Of a DNA stretch of 64,000 nucleotides, positions 37,526-46,614 are shown piece by piece. The translations under genes and the position numbers were made by a program. Origin of the DNA: Pseudomonas sp. 30_B (GTDB lineage Bacteria > Pseudomonadota > Gammaproteobacteria > Pseudomonadales > Pseudomonadaceae); contig NZ_JAFGYY010000011.1 of NCBI RefSeq assembly GCF_017491605.1, positions 62,001 to 126,000 on the forward strand. The letters are read 5' to 3'. Within the stretch, counting starts at the first letter, position 1, and the number at the start of each line of letters is the position of its first letter. Under the pieces are notes generated by a model. That model had not been told where the DNA came from and searched no databases. It saw nothing but the letters and a program-made list of their open reading frames with translations.

Positions 37526-38701
37526 ATGTCCGAGATCGTCATCGTCAGCGGCGCCCGTACTCCCATGGGCGGCTTCCAGGGCAGCCTGTCCGGCGTTCCC
37601 GCCGTGGAACTGGGCGCCGTCGCCATCCGCGAAGCCATCGCCCGTGCCGGCATCCAGCCCGAGGACGTGCAGGAAGTGATCATGGGCAACGTACTGCCCG
37701 CCGGCCTCAAGCAGGGTCCGGCCCGCCAGGCGGCGCTGAACGCCGGCCTGCCGGCCGCCACCGGCTGCACCACCATCAACAAGCTCTGCGGCTCGGGCAT
37801 GAAGGCCGTGATGCTGGCCCACGACCTGCTCAAAGCGGGCACCAACAACGTGATGGTCGCCGGCGGCATGGAAAGCATGTCCAACGCGCCCTACGTGATC
37901 GAGAAGGCCCGCACCGGCCTGCGCATGGGCCACGGCGAGATCAAGGACCACATGTTCCTCGACGGCCTGGAAGACGCCCGCACCGGTCGCCTGATGGGCT
38001 CCTTCGCCCAGGAAACCGCCGACAAGTACGGCGTGACCCGCGAGGAAATGGACGCCTACGCCATCGAATCGCTCAAGCGCGCCCAGGCCGCCATCAAGGA
38101 CGGTTCGCTGGACTCGGAAATCGTTCCGGTCACCGTGACCACCCGCAAGGGCGAGACCGTGGTGAAGGACGACGAGCAGCCGCTGACCGCCAACCTGGAC
38201 AAGATTCCGGGCCTGAAGCCTGCGTTCCGCAAGGACGGCACCATCACCGCCGCCAACGCCAGCTCCATCTCCGACGGCGCCTCCGCGCTGGTCCTGATGA
38301 CCGCTGAAGAAGCCGCGCGCCGTGGCCTGAAACCGCTGGCGAAGATCGTTGCCCACGCCACCCAGAGCCAGGACCCGGCCGAGTTCACCCTCGCTCCGAT
38401 CGGCGCCATGACCAACCTGTTCAAGAAAGCGGGCTGGAGCAAGGACGACGTGGACCTGTTCGAGATCAACGAAGCCTTCGCCATGGTCACCATGCTCGCC
38501 ATGCGCGAACACGGCCTGGACCACGCCAAGGTCAACGTCTACGGCGGCGCCTGCGCCCAGGGCCACCCGGTCGGCTCCACCGGTTCGCGGATCATCATCA
38601 CCCTGATCAACGCCCTGCAGAAGAAAGGCGGCAAGCGCGGCGTGGCCTCGCTGTGCATCGGCGGCGGCGAAGCCACCGCGGTGGCGATCGAGCTGGTCTG
38701 A
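37526..38701 (+). CDS. Acetyl-CoA C-acetyltransferase (thiolase)
   Basis: A thiolase of 391 aa of the AtoB/PhaA (type II, biosynthetic) pattern. The nucleophile C88 is in TINKLCGSGMKA, NEAFAMVTM and GGACAQGHPVGSTGSR follow, and CIGGGEAT at the end carries the second cysteine. The reaction is 2 acetyl-CoA to acetoacetyl-CoA or the reverse. It lies divergent from the acyl-CoA ligase, 270 bp away, and may finish degradation of the acids that ligase activates. It is not closely similar to the thiolase at 3428. Confidence 0.94.
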   Translation: MSEIVIVSGARTPMGGFQGSLSGVPAVELGAVAIREAIARAGIQPEDVQEVIMGNVLPAGLKQGPARQAALNAGLPAATGCTTINKLCGSGMKAVMLAHDLLKAGTNNVMVAGGMESMSNAPYVIEKARTGLRMGHGEIKDHMFLDGLEDARTGRLMGSFAQETADKYGVTREEMDAYAIESLKRAQAAIKDGSLDSEIVPVTVTTRKGETVVKDDEQPLTANLDKIPGLKPAFRKDGTITAANASSISDGASALVLMTAEEAARRGLKPLAKIVAHATQSQDPAEFTLAPIGAMTNLFKKAGWSKDDVDLFEINEAFAMVTMLAMREHGLDHAKVNVYGGACAQGHPVGSTGSRIIITLINALQKKGGKRGVASLCIGGGEATAVAIELV

Positions 38702-38718
38702 TTTTCAATCCGGCATGA

Positions 38719-38745
38719 GAAAGGGGCGCCTCGGCGCCCCTTTTT
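38719..38745. terminator. Bidirectional terminator, thiolase / MFS
   Basis: AAGGGGCGCC-tc-GGCGCCCCTTTTT is a perfect 10-bp GC-rich stem with a U tract, between two convergent genes. Confidence 0.92.
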
Positions 38746-38749
38746 CGTT

Positions 38750-39934
38750 TCAGGCCGTGACCACCTTCGGCGCATGCGGTGCCGTACGTGGGAACACCAC
38801 CGCCGCGAGGAAGGTAACCGCCCCCAGCACCGCCAGGATCAGGTACAACCCGGTCAATCCCTGGCGCGGCTCGATGTAGCTGATCAGCGGGATCGCCGCT
38901 GCGCTGGCGCCGAAGGACACGAAGTAGCGCAGGGCGAACACCCGCGCCTGCCATTGCGGCGCGACGAAATTGGCGACCATCGCATCGTTCACCGTCACCT
39001 GGCCGAACACTGCGAACATAAACAGCGCACCGACCACCGCCACCGGCCAGCCCTCGGCATAGGCCAGCGCCACCAGCAACGGGCCCTGGCAGAAGGTCAT
39101 GATCAGGAACGGCCCCTTGAGGCTGAAGCGGTCCAGCAGACGGCCCATGATCAGCTGCGCCACGGCGCCGAAGGCATAGGCCAGGCTGACCACCACGCCG
39201 AGGCTTTCCGGCGAGGCCAGCAGTTCTTCAAGACGCACCTGGAACAGGCGCGGGTAGGTCACGGTGCTGGCGTTGAACACCACGCCGCCGGTGGCCGTCA
39301 CCAGCGCCAGCACGCCGAATACGCGGCGCATCGACAGCTTCTGTCCGCCCAGGCCGCGCGGTGCCGGATGCGTCACCGCCACCGGCGCCTCGGCGCGCAC
39401 CTGCCAGGCGAAACCGATGCCGATCAGCACCGCCACGGCGCCCGGCAGGATGAATGCCGCACGCCAGCCGAAGTGCGCGGTGAGGAAGCCGGTCAGCAAG
39501 GCCGCGAAGGCCACGCCCAGGTTGCCCCACATGCCGTTGATGCCGATCTCGTGGCCACGGTTCTGCGCATGGGCCACCAGCATCGCCGTGCCCACCGGGT
39601 GGTAAATGGCGGCGAACACGCCGATCAGGGTCAGGCCGGCGACCAGCAGCGGCACCGAATTCGACAGCCCGGTGAGAATCGATGCCGCACCGATGCCGAA
39701 GAAGAACAGCTGCATCATGTGCCGGCGGTCCCACTTGTCGCCCAGCCAGCCGGCCGGGATCGAGCAGGCGCCGAAGGCGATGAAGCCGCCCAGGGACAGA
39801 CCGATCATCTGCGCGTAGCTCAGGCCGAAACTCTGCGTCATGCCCAGCACGGCGGCCGGGAAGATCAGCATGAACATGTGGTCGATGATGTGGGCGGCGT
39901 TGACGTAGCGGATGATCGTTCGAGGTCGGGACAT
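38750..39934 (-). CDS. MFS transporter
   Basis: A 394-aa major facilitator with about 12 hydrophobic segments and the MFS loop motif GWLGDKWDRRHM between TM2 and TM3. The start MSRPRTIIRYVNAAHIIDHM gives a normal cytoplasmic N-terminus; an upstream in-frame ATG adds 34 unlikely residues. It is divergent from a cupin-AraC regulator that begins 88 bp away and probably controls it. Substrate unknown; the N-terminal AAHIIDHMFMLIFP pattern recalls the Fsr/fosmidomycin-resistance subgroup. Confidence 0.9.
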   Translation of the reverse strand: MSRPRTIIRYVNAAHIIDHMFMLIFPAAVLGMTQSFGLSYAQMIGLSLGGFIAFGACSIPAGWLGDKWDRRHMMQLFFFGIGAASILTGLSNSVPLLVAGLTLIGVFAAIYHPVGTAMLVAHAQNRGHEIGINGMWGNLGVAFAALLTGFLTAHFGWRAAFILPGAVAVLIGIGFAWQVRAEAPVAVTHPAPRGLGGQKLSMRRVFGVLALVTATGGVVFNASTVTYPRLFQVRLEELLASPESLGVVVSLAYAFGAVAQLIMGRLLDRFSLKGPFLIMTFCQGPLLVALAYAEGWPVAVVGALFMFAVFGQVTVNDAMVANFVAPQWQARVFALRYFVSFGASAAAIPLISYIEPRQGLTGLYLILAVLGAVTFLAAVVFPRTAPHAPKVVTA

Positions 39935-40022
39935 GGCGTCGGCTCGCGGTTTTGGCGGAGAGAGCGTCCATGCTAGGTTGTCAGGAGAACGCAGACCTGA
40001 CAGAAAAGTCATAGAACCCGAC

Positions 40023-40799
40023 ATGGACCTCGACATTCCCCAGGACTCACGCCTCGCCGCCGTAGGCCTCGACTACGTCGACGGACACCACGTGGAGCCC
40101 CATGACCATCCGCAGGCGCAGCTGCTCTACGCCGCCAGCGGCCTGATGCGCCTGGTTACCCGCCAGGGCGCCTGGGTCATCCCGCCGACCCGCGCGGTGT
40201 GGATACCTCCAGGCATTCGGCATGAGATCCACATGTCCGGCGAGGTGCACATGCGCACCCTGTTCATCCGCGGCGACGCCTGCCCGCAGAACCTCAGCGA
40301 CTGCTGCGTGCTGGCGGTCACGCCATTGCTGCGGGAGATGATCCTGCGCTGCATCCGCTGGCAGGCGCAGCCGGACGAGCCGGCGCTGCCGCTTCTGGAG
40401 CAGTTGATCCTGCTGGAGATCGCCACCCTGGAGCGCCTGCCGCTGGCCCTGCCGCTACCGTCCGACCGCCGCCTGCAGGCGATCTGCAAGGCGCTGCTCA
40501 AACACCCGGAGCACCCGCATACCCTGGAGGACTGGGGCCAGCAGGTGGGCGCCAGCTCACGCACCCTGGCCCGGCTGTTCCGCCAGGAGCTGGGCATGAG
40601 CTACCCGGAATGGCGCCAGCAGCTGCGCCTGACCGAAGCGCTGCCGCGCCTGCTGGCCGGCGAGAGCGTGCAGAGCGTCGCCGCCGCGCTGGGCTACACC
40701 AGTGGGCGGGCGTTCAGTGCGATGTTCAGACGATTGCTGGGGGAGAATCCGCGGGAGTACCTGCAAGCGTTGGCGCAGTTGGCGGAGATCAAGGTCTGA
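40023..40799 (+). CDS. AraC family regulator with cupin sensor
   Basis: A 258-aa regulator with an N-terminal cupin (EPHDHPQAQLLYAASGLMRL and WVIPPTRAVWIPPGIRHEI) and a C-terminal AraC double helix-turn-helix (GASSRTLARLFRQELGMSYPEWRQQLRL and ALGYTSGRAFSAMFRRLLGENP). This layout is found in NimR/YqhC-like regulators, which often sit beside the MFS exporter they control. It is divergent from the MFS gene. The ligand is unknown. ATG 40023 is used because the cupin follows directly. Confidence 0.9.
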   Translation: MDLDIPQDSRLAAVGLDYVDGHHVEPHDHPQAQLLYAASGLMRLVTRQGAWVIPPTRAVWIPPGIRHEIHMSGEVHMRTLFIRGDACPQNLSDCCVLAVTPLLREMILRCIRWQAQPDEPALPLLEQLILLEIATLERLPLALPLPSDRRLQAICKALLKHPEHPHTLEDWGQQVGASSRTLARLFRQELGMSYPEWRQQLRLTEALPRLLAGESVQSVAAALGYTSGRAFSAMFRRLLGENPREYLQALAQLAEIKV

Positions 40800-40828
40800 G
40801 CCCGGCCCAATCGCCCTGCATCCAGTCC

Positions 40829-40899
40829 GTAGGGCGCATAACCCGGAACGGGTTATCCGCCGCATTGGCGGATAACGCCAGAGGCGTTATGCGCCCTAC
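40829..40899. repeat. 71-bp nested palindrome
   Basis: GTAGGGCGCATAAC (40829-40842) is perfectly inverted as GTTATGCGCCCTAC (40886-40899), and an inner stem GTTATCCGCC-gcatt-GGCGGATAAC (40852-40876) fits inside. It could form a cruciform and belongs to a different repeat family from the GTAGGAGCGG elements. It lies after the AraC gene. Confidence 0.85.
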
Positions 40900-40946
40900 A
40901 CCCGGCGCCAATGCGCTCCGAACCCGGCGTGGGCACCTGCTCCCTG

Positions 40947-41040
40947 TAGGAGCGCCCCATGGGCGCGATCGCGGGCATGGCCCGCTCCTACGGATTGAGT
41001 CCTGCGCGGCTCTCGTAGGAGCGGATCTTATCCGCGAATC
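40947..41040. repeat. REP palindromes
   Basis: A GTAGGAGCG ... CGCTCCTAC unit at 40947-40991 with a CATGGGCGCGATCGCGGGCATGG core, followed by half of a second unit (GTAGGAGCGGATCTTATCCGCG) near 41016. Between AraC and the convergent LysE gene. Confidence 0.8.
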
Positions 41041-41093
41041 GGGCCGGCACCTCCGGCCTTCGCCGACAACGACGAAAGTGTCACCCCACGCGC

Positions 41094-41723
41094 TCAACGC
41101 AACTCGGTGAACGCCAGCTTGATCCCCAGCCCCACCAGCACCACGCCCATCACCCGGTCGAACCAGTGGCCCATGCGGGCGAAGCCAGCGCGCACGCGCT
41201 GCTGGCTGAACAACAGCGCCACCAGGCAGAACCACACGGCCGTCGCACAGGCCAGGTAGACGCCATAGCCGGCCTGCACCAGCAGTGGCGTGTGCGGGTT
41301 GATCACCACGGTGAACAGCGAGAGGAAGAACAGCGTGGCCTTCGGATTCAGGCCATTGGTGACGAAGCCGGCGACATAGGCCCCGCGTGCGGTGCGTGCC
41401 ACCGGCGCGATGATGCTTTCGGCCGCCGCCGGGTCAGCCGGGCGCGCACGCAGCGCCTTGAAGCCGATGTACAGCAGGTAGGCCGCCGCCAGCCATTTCA
41501 GCGCGTTGAACAGCACGATGGACTGCGACACGATCAGGCCGATGCCCAGCAGCGAATAGGTGACGTGCAGGAAAATCGCACTGCCCACCCCCAGCGCCGT
41601 CCAGGTGCCGGCGCGGCGCCCGTGGGTCACACTCTCGCGCACCACCACGGCGAAGTCCGGACCGGGGCTGGCCACCGCCAGCAGGTGGATGAATGCCACG
41701 GTGAGAAATTCCGTCCAGTACAT
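41094..41723 (-). CDS. LysE family amino-acid exporter
   Basis: A LysE/RhtB-type translocator of 209 aa with about six hydrophobic helices. The N-terminal VASPGPDFAVVVRESVTHGRRAG matches the conserved S-P-G-P motif, and GLNPKATLFFLSLF is the second family block. RhtB-type proteins export amino acids or related compounds. GGAGG precedes ATG 41723. No dedicated regulator is adjacent. Substrate not assigned. Confidence 0.92.
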   Translation of the reverse strand: MYWTEFLTVAFIHLLAVASPGPDFAVVVRESVTHGRRAGTWTALGVGSAIFLHVTYSLLGIGLIVSQSIVLFNALKWLAAAYLLYIGFKALRARPADPAAAESIIAPVARTARGAYVAGFVTNGLNPKATLFFLSLFTVVINPHTPLLVQAGYGVYLACATAVWFCLVALLFSQQRVRAGFARMGHWFDRVMGVVLVGLGIKLAFTELR

Positions 41724-41768
41724 CGCGCCTCCGCAGAACGTTCGGAAAACAGTTAGGCTGACTACCTC

Positions 41769-41968
41769 AGAGCCTGTTTAGGATCTCGCGAGCTAGAGTA
41801 GAGCAAGGAAAAAACAGGCGAGGAAGCGGAGTTTACGCGCTGTAAATGAGCATTGCTCGCTTCGCTCGCCCCTTCGGGGCCGCACTGAAGTGCGTTAGCC
41901 GCAAGCGGCTTCCGAGCCTGTTTTTAACGCAGCTATACCGACGCGCAGCAGATCGTAAACAGGTTCTT
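41769..41968. mobile_element. MITE-like element with terminal inverted repeats
   Basis: About 200 bp bounded by AGAGCCTGTTTAGGATC on the left and GATCGTAAACAGGTTCT on the right, which are inverted copies with two mismatches in 17. The inside holds further short hairpins (CCCCTTCGGGG, GCACTGAAGTGC, GCCGCAAGCGGC) and a second CCTGTTTTT-type run. No transposase frame. No clear target-site duplication was found. It ends 36 bp before the hprA-like GTG start, so it must contain or displace that gene's promoter. Confidence 0.7.
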
Positions 41969-42004
41969 ACGTCACACCGAATCACTGCAAAGGTACAGCT
42001 ACCC

Positions 42005-42970
42005 GTGAACAGCACTCGCGCCGTCTTCCTCGACCACGCCTCCCTCGACCTCGGTGACCTCGACCTCGCGCCGCTGCGCGCGCCGTTCGGCGAACTGGTC
42101 CTGCACGGGCGCAGCGACGCGGAACAGGTGGCCGAGCGGCTCGAAGGCGCCCAGGTGGCGATCAGCAACAAGGTGCGTATCGGCGCGGAAGTCTTCGAGC
42201 AGTGCCCGGACCTCAAGCTGATCCTGGTCGCCGCCACCGGCACCAACAACATCGATCTCGCCGCCGCGCGCCAGCACGGCGTGACCGTCAGCAATTGCCA
42301 GGGCTACGGCACCCCGTCGGTGGCCCAGCACACCCTGATGCTGCTGCTCGCCCTGGCCACCCGTCTGCCCGACTACCAGGCCGCCGTCCGCGCCGGACGC
42401 TGGCAACAGGCACCGCAGTTCTGCCTGCTGGACTTCCCCATCGTCGAACTGGAGGGCAAGACCCTCGGCCTGCTCGGCCACGGCGAGCTGGGCGGCGCGG
42501 TGGCGAAGCTGGCCGAAGCCTTTGGCATGCGCGTGCTGCTCGGCGCCCTGCCCGGCCGCCCGCCGCGCGCCGACCGCCTGGCGCTGGACGAGCTGCTGCC
42601 GCAGGTCGACGCCCTCACCCTGCACTGCCCGCTGACCGACGCCACGCGCAACCTGATCGGCCAGCGCGAACTGAACCTGATGAAACCCGGCGCCTTCCTG
42701 ATCAACACCGCCCGTGGCGGCCTGGTGGACGAGCAGGCGCTGGCTGACACCCTGCGCCGCGGCCATCTGGGCGGCGCTGCCTTCGATGTGCTCAGTGTCG
42801 AGCCGCCGAAAGATGGCAACCCGCTGCTGGCTGCCGATCTGCCGCACTTCATCCTCACCCCGCACAGCGCCTGGGGCAGCCGCGAGGCCCGGCAGCGCAT
42901 CGTCGGCCAGCTCAGCGAGAACGCCGCCGGCTTCTTGGCCGGCGAGCCGCGCCGGGTGGTGGCGCCATGA
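42005..42970 (+). CDS. hprA: D-2-hydroxyacid dehydrogenase (glycerate/hydroxypyruvate type)
   Basis: An NAD(P)-dependent D-isomer 2-hydroxyacid dehydrogenase of 321 aa, likely reducing hydroxypyruvate or glyoxylate. The dinucleotide fold is GLLGHGELGGAVA, the catalytic triad parts are NTARGGLVDEQAL (Arg), the Glu in SVEPPKDGNP and the His in ILTPHSAWGS. The start is GTG 42005 (NSTRAVFLDHAS); the frame is open further left but runs through the MITE-like element and is not coding. The stop overlaps the next ATG (ATGA). hprA is assigned by family and by order before rsmC; the substrate is not proven. Confidence 0.88.
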   Translation: MNSTRAVFLDHASLDLGDLDLAPLRAPFGELVLHGRSDAEQVAERLEGAQVAISNKVRIGAEVFEQCPDLKLILVAATGTNNIDLAAARQHGVTVSNCQGYGTPSVAQHTLMLLLALATRLPDYQAAVRAGRWQQAPQFCLLDFPIVELEGKTLGLLGHGELGGAVAKLAEAFGMRVLLGALPGRPPRADRLALDELLPQVDALTLHCPLTDATRNLIGQRELNLMKPGAFLINTARGGLVDEQALADTLRRGHLGGAAFDVLSVEPPKDGNPLLAADLPHFILTPHSAWGSREARQRIVGQLSENAAGFLAGEPRRVVAP

Positions 42971-43731
42971 GCCTGCACCTGGTCTGCGGCGACGGCGCCG
43001 CCGATGCCCTGCGCCGGGCAGTGGAAGCCGGCGTACTGGTGGAGAAGAGAATCCGCGTGATGCCGGACGATCTGGCCGTCGGTCCGCTGAGCGATGTGGA
43101 TAACCCACCCTGCCAGCAACGCGCCGCGTTCTGGCATGAGCTGGGCGGCGAAGTGCTGCGCGAGCGCGAGATCGCCATCGAGCTGGCCACCGACGCGAAC
43201 TGGCTGCGCAACCCGGACGTCAGCATCGTCACCCTCTGGCACGGCGACAGCGCCAGCGAGCAACTGCTGCTGCGCCGCGTCTGCGCGCTGCTGCCCGCGC
43301 AGGTCACCCTGCGCAGCGTCGGTGCCGGCAGTGGCCAGTGCCGCTGCGACGACCGCCATGCCATTGCCATGCTCAAACCCGAGGAACTGGCCAACGCCCT
43401 GGCCGCCAGCCATGAAGTGGATGCCACCGAACGCCAATGCCTGGGCGAGGACTGGCAACGCGCCCTTGCCGCCAACGCCGAGCTGCGCCTGTGGCTGGAC
43501 GGCGAATTGAGCGGCACCGACTACGCGCACATCGACCGCGTTCTGCTGGACAGCGCCAGCGAGTCCTGGCGGCCGGTGCAGTCGGTGATCGGCCCGACCA
43601 TGGCCTATGTCGAAGGCCTGTTCGTCAGCGACCTGCTGGCCGCCTGGCGCCTGCGCGAACTGGTCGCGGCGGGGCACCTTGCGCTGCGTGGCGAGGACTT
43701 CTGGAAGAACGGCGAGGTGCGGCTCGCCTAG
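42967..43731 (+). CDS. DUF1835/DUF3658 domain protein
   Basis: A 254-aa protein beginning [16 protein letters not shown], the DUF1835 signature, followed by a DUF3658-type C-terminal part ([13 protein letters not shown]). No catalytic motif is known. The ATGA overlap with hprA shows they are translated from one message. Function unknown; nothing in the sequence indicates a signal peptide or membrane segment. Confidence 0.82.
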   Translation: MSLHLVCGDGAADALRRAVEAGVLVEKRIRVMPDDLAVGPLSDVDNPPCQQRAAFWHELGGEVLREREIAIELATDANWLRNPDVSIVTLWHGDSASEQLLLRRVCALLPAQVTLRSVGAGSGQCRCDDRHAIAMLKPEELANALAASHEVDATERQCLGEDWQRALAANAELRLWLDGELSGTDYAHIDRVLLDSASESWRPVQSVIGPTMAYVEGLFVSDLLAAWRLRELVAAGHLALRGEDFWKNGEVRLA

Positions 43732-43783
43732 GCCCGGCCAACGCAGCCCTGTTAAACTTCCGCCCTTTTTTCGAGGAGGCCGC

Positions 43784-44788
43784 ATGTCCAACGCCCCCAC
43801 CAGTGAAGTGCTGCTGCGCCAGATCGAGCGCTTCCAGGGCCGCGTCCTGCTCGCCGGCCTGCCCGCCGACGCCCTGCTTGGCGACCTGCCGCAGGCCCGG
43901 GGCTGGAGCTGGAACGCCGGAGACGCCAGCCAGCTCGAAGCCCGCTATCCGGGCCGCTGCCACTTCGGCGCGACAGCCCCGGAAGGCACCTTCGATGCCG
44001 CCGTGCTGTTCCTGCCCAAGTCCCGCGAACTCACCGATTACCTGCTGGCCGCGCTGGCGAGTTGCGTGCCGCACGCTGAGCTGTACCTGGTCGGCGAGAA
44101 GCGCGCCGGCGTCGAACGCGCCAGCAAGCAGCTCGGCGAATTCGGCCGCGCCAGCAAGCTCGACAGTGCCCGCCATTGCCAGCTGTGGCACGCGCACATC
44201 GACGGAGCTCCGGCCGCGCCCGACCTGCACGCCCTCGCGCAACGCTATGAACTGCCGCTGGCCGATGGCCCGCTGCAGGTGGTCACCCTGCCCGGCGTGT
44301 TCAGCCACGGCCGTCTGGATCGCGGCAGTGCGCTGTTGCTGGAGCAACTGGACCGCCTGCCGACCGGCCACGTGCTTGACTTCGGCTGCGGTGCCGGGGT
44401 GCTCGGCGCCACGCTCAAACGACGTTATCCACAGAGCCGCCTGACCCTGCTGGACGTCGACGCCTTCGCCATCGAAAGCAGCCGCCTGACCCTGGCCGCC
44501 AACCATCTGGAAGGCGAGGTTATCGCCGGCGACGGCATCGACGCCGCGCCCACCGGGCTCGCCGCCATCGTCAGCAATCCGCCCTTCCACCAGGGCGTGC
44601 ACACCAGCTATGCCGCCACCGAACACCTGCTGCGCCAGTCCGCCCGCCATCTGGCGTCCGGCGGCGAGTTGCGCCTGGTGGCCAACAGTTTCCTGAAATA
44701 CCCGCCGCTGATCGAGCAGCACCTCGGCCCCTGCCAGACCCTGGCCGAGGCCGACGGCTTCCGCATCTACAGTGCCCGGCGGCGCTGA
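43784..44788 (+). CDS. rsmC: 16S rRNA m2G1207 methyltransferase
   Basis: RsmC methylates G1207 of 16S rRNA using SAM. The 334-aa product has a degenerate N-terminal methyltransferase-like domain and a catalytic C-terminal Rossmann domain with [15 protein letters not shown] (motif I) and the amino-methyltransferase motif NPPFHQG. AGGAGG precedes ATG 43784. The N-terminal half lacks a SAM motif, as is normal for RsmC/RlmG. Confidence 0.94.
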   Translation: MSNAPTSEVLLRQIERFQGRVLLAGLPADALLGDLPQARGWSWNAGDASQLEARYPGRCHFGATAPEGTFDAAVLFLPKSRELTDYLLAALASCVPHAELYLVGEKRAGVERASKQLGEFGRASKLDSARHCQLWHAHIDGAPAAPDLHALAQRYELPLADGPLQVVTLPGVFSHGRLDRGSALLLEQLDRLPTGHVLDFGCGAGVLGATLKRRYPQSRLTLLDVDAFAIESSRLTLAANHLEGEVIAGDGIDAAPTGLAAIVSNPPFHQGVHTSYAATEHLLRQSARHLASGGELRLVANSFLKYPPLIEQHLGPCQTLAEADGFRIYSARRR

Positions 44789-44863
44789 CCCAAGGCCCGC
44801 ACTACACTGCAGCGAGCCATGGACCGGCGCGCCGCTGCACGCCCAGACTGATCGAGGACACCC

Positions 44864-46363
44864 GTGAATCGCAGAATCAACGACGATGTCGAGCTGACAT
44901 TCGCCATGGGGCCGAAAGAGAAGCCGCATCATCTCAAGCGCTCTCTCAAGCCCCGCCACCTGAACATGATCGCCATCGGCGGCTCCATCGGCACCGGCCT
45001 GTTCGTCGCCTCCGGCAGCACCATCGCCACCGCCGGCCCCGGCGGCGCGCTGATGGCCTACGCGCTGATCGGCCTGATGGTGTTCTTCCTGATGACCAGC
45101 CTCGGCGAGTTGGCGGCGTACATTCCCGATTCCGGTTCTTTCTGCACCTATGGCAGCCGTTTCATCGACGATGGCTTCGGTTTCGCCATGGGCTGGAACT
45201 ACTGGTACAACTGGGCGGTGACCATCGCTGCGGAACTGGTAGCGGCTCAGCTGGTGATGAAGTTCTGGTTCCCCGACGTGCCCGGTATCTACTGGAGCGT
45301 GGTGTTCCTGGGCATCATGTTCATGCTCAACTATTTCTCGGTGAAGGGCTTCGGCGAGAGCGAGTTCTGGTTCGCACTGATCAAGGTGGTCGCCGTCGTG
45401 GTGTTCATCGCCATCGGCCTGGCCAGCATCATCGGCATCATGCACGGCGTCGACAGCCCCGGCTTCAGCAACTTCACCACCGGTGACGCGCCCTTCGTCG
45501 GCGGCCTGCAGGCGATGATCGGGGTGGCGATGATCGCCGGCTTCTCCTTCCAGGGCACCGAGCTGATCGGTGTTGCCGCGGGCGAATCGGAAAACCCGCA
45601 GAAGTCCATTCCCATCGCCATCCGCCAGGTGTTCTGGCGAATCCTGATGTTCTACATCCTGTCGATCTTCGTCATCGGCATGCTGATTCCCTACACCGAT
45701 CCGAACCTGCTCAAGACCGACAGCACCGACATCAGCACCTCGCCCTTCACCCTGCTGTTCGAGCGTGCGGGCCTGGCTGCCGCAGCCGGCGTGATGAACG
45801 CGGTGATCCTCTCGGCTATCCTCTCGGCCGGCAACTCCGGCATGTACGCCTCGACCCGGATGCTCTACACCATGGCCCTGCACGGCAAGGCGCCACGGCT
45901 GTTCAGCCAGGTGTCCGTCAGCGGGGTGCCGCGCTACGCGCTGCTGGCCACCACCTTCGTCGGCGCGCTGTGCTTCCTCACCAGCTTCATCGGCGACAAG
46001 ACCGTCTACACCTGGCTGCTCAATGCCTCGGGCATGTGCGGCTTCATCGTCTGGCTCGGCATCGCGGTGTCGCACTACCGCTTCCGCAAGGCCTTCGTCC
46101 TGCAGGGCGGCGACCTGCGCAGCCTGCCCTACCGCGCCAAGTGGTTCCCCTTCGGCCCACTGTTCGCCTTCACCCTCTGCCTGGTCATCACCCTGGGGCA
46201 GAACTACCAGGCCTTCGTCGGCGAGCACGTGGACTGGGCCGGGCTGGTCGCCACCTACATCACCATCCCCTTGTTCCTCTCGATCTGGCTGGGCTACCGC
46301 TTCAAGAACGGCACCCGCTTCATCCGCTACGAGGACATGGACGTTCGCTCCCACCGCGAATGA
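44864..46363 (+). CDS. lysP: Amino-acid permease, LysP-like
   Basis: An APC-superfamily permease of 499 aa with 12 predicted helices. The N-terminal HLNMIAIGGSIGTGLFVASGSTIATAGPGGAL is the substrate-binding GSIGTG block of the AAT family, and the length and the GESEFWFALIKVVAVVVFI and GTELIGVAAGESENP blocks are as in LysP. In Pseudomonas a lysP sits after rsmC, from memory, so the symbol is given on that basis. Proton-coupled lysine uptake is the inferred role; other basic amino acids are possible. Confidence 0.88.
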   Translation: MNRRINDDVELTFAMGPKEKPHHLKRSLKPRHLNMIAIGGSIGTGLFVASGSTIATAGPGGALMAYALIGLMVFFLMTSLGELAAYIPDSGSFCTYGSRFIDDGFGFAMGWNYWYNWAVTIAAELVAAQLVMKFWFPDVPGIYWSVVFLGIMFMLNYFSVKGFGESEFWFALIKVVAVVVFIAIGLASIIGIMHGVDSPGFSNFTTGDAPFVGGLQAMIGVAMIAGFSFQGTELIGVAAGESENPQKSIPIAIRQVFWRILMFYILSIFVIGMLIPYTDPNLLKTDSTDISTSPFTLLFERAGLAAAAGVMNAVILSAILSAGNSGMYASTRMLYTMALHGKAPRLFSQVSVSGVPRYALLATTFVGALCFLTSFIGDKTVYTWLLNASGMCGFIVWLGIAVSHYRFRKAFVLQGGDLRSLPYRAKWFPFGPLFAFTLCLVITLGQNYQAFVGEHVDWAGLVATYITIPLFLSIWLGYRFKNGTRFIRYEDMDVRSHRE

Positions 46364-46379
46364 TCCGACCTGCAGGCTT

Positions 46380-46605
46380 GCCCAAGTCCTGCGACTTGGG
46401 CAGAATGCGCCCCGTCCTAGGGGAGTAGTCTCCCGCGAGCGCCCAGCTCGCCCGGTACGCGTCAACACACTTGGTCCGCAGACCATGGCGCGTGCGACCC
46501 GCCTGCAACGCTCAGGCCCGGGTTTGACAAGACCTATGACACGAGCAACCTGACCCGGGGCGGGCAGGTGGCGCGTGTCATGGTGCTTAGTCGACCCGCC
46601 CCTTA
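46380..46605 (+). promoter_or_regulatory. yybP-ykoY-type manganese riboswitch
   Basis: The 250-bp leader of the TMEM165/GDT1 gene contains GGGGAGTAG at 46420-46428, the invariant first-loop segment of yybP-ykoY aptamers, then the TCAACACACTTGGTCC/GACCATGG hairpin region and a long run including GACCTATGACACGAGC. A final stem GGGGCGGG (46557-46564) with CCCGCCCC (46595-46602) ends directly before the TTAGGAAG ribosome site, so it may gate translation or transcription. An independent hairpin GCCCAAGTC-ctgc-GACTTGGGC starts at 46380. Riboswitches of this class sense Mn(II) and commonly precede such Mn exporters. Exact boundaries are approximate. Confidence 0.82.
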
Positions 46606-46614
46606 GGAAGCCTG

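Noticed and set aside
41846..42004. N-terminal extension of hprA running through the MITE-like element
   Set aside because: The frame happens to be open, but the residues do not resemble the family, while GTG 42005 gives a normal start.
46380..46401. Hairpin GCCCAAGTC-ctgc-GACTTGGGC as terminator of lysP
   Set aside because: No U tract follows (GCAGAATGC), so it is more likely part of, or adjacent to, the riboswitch leader.
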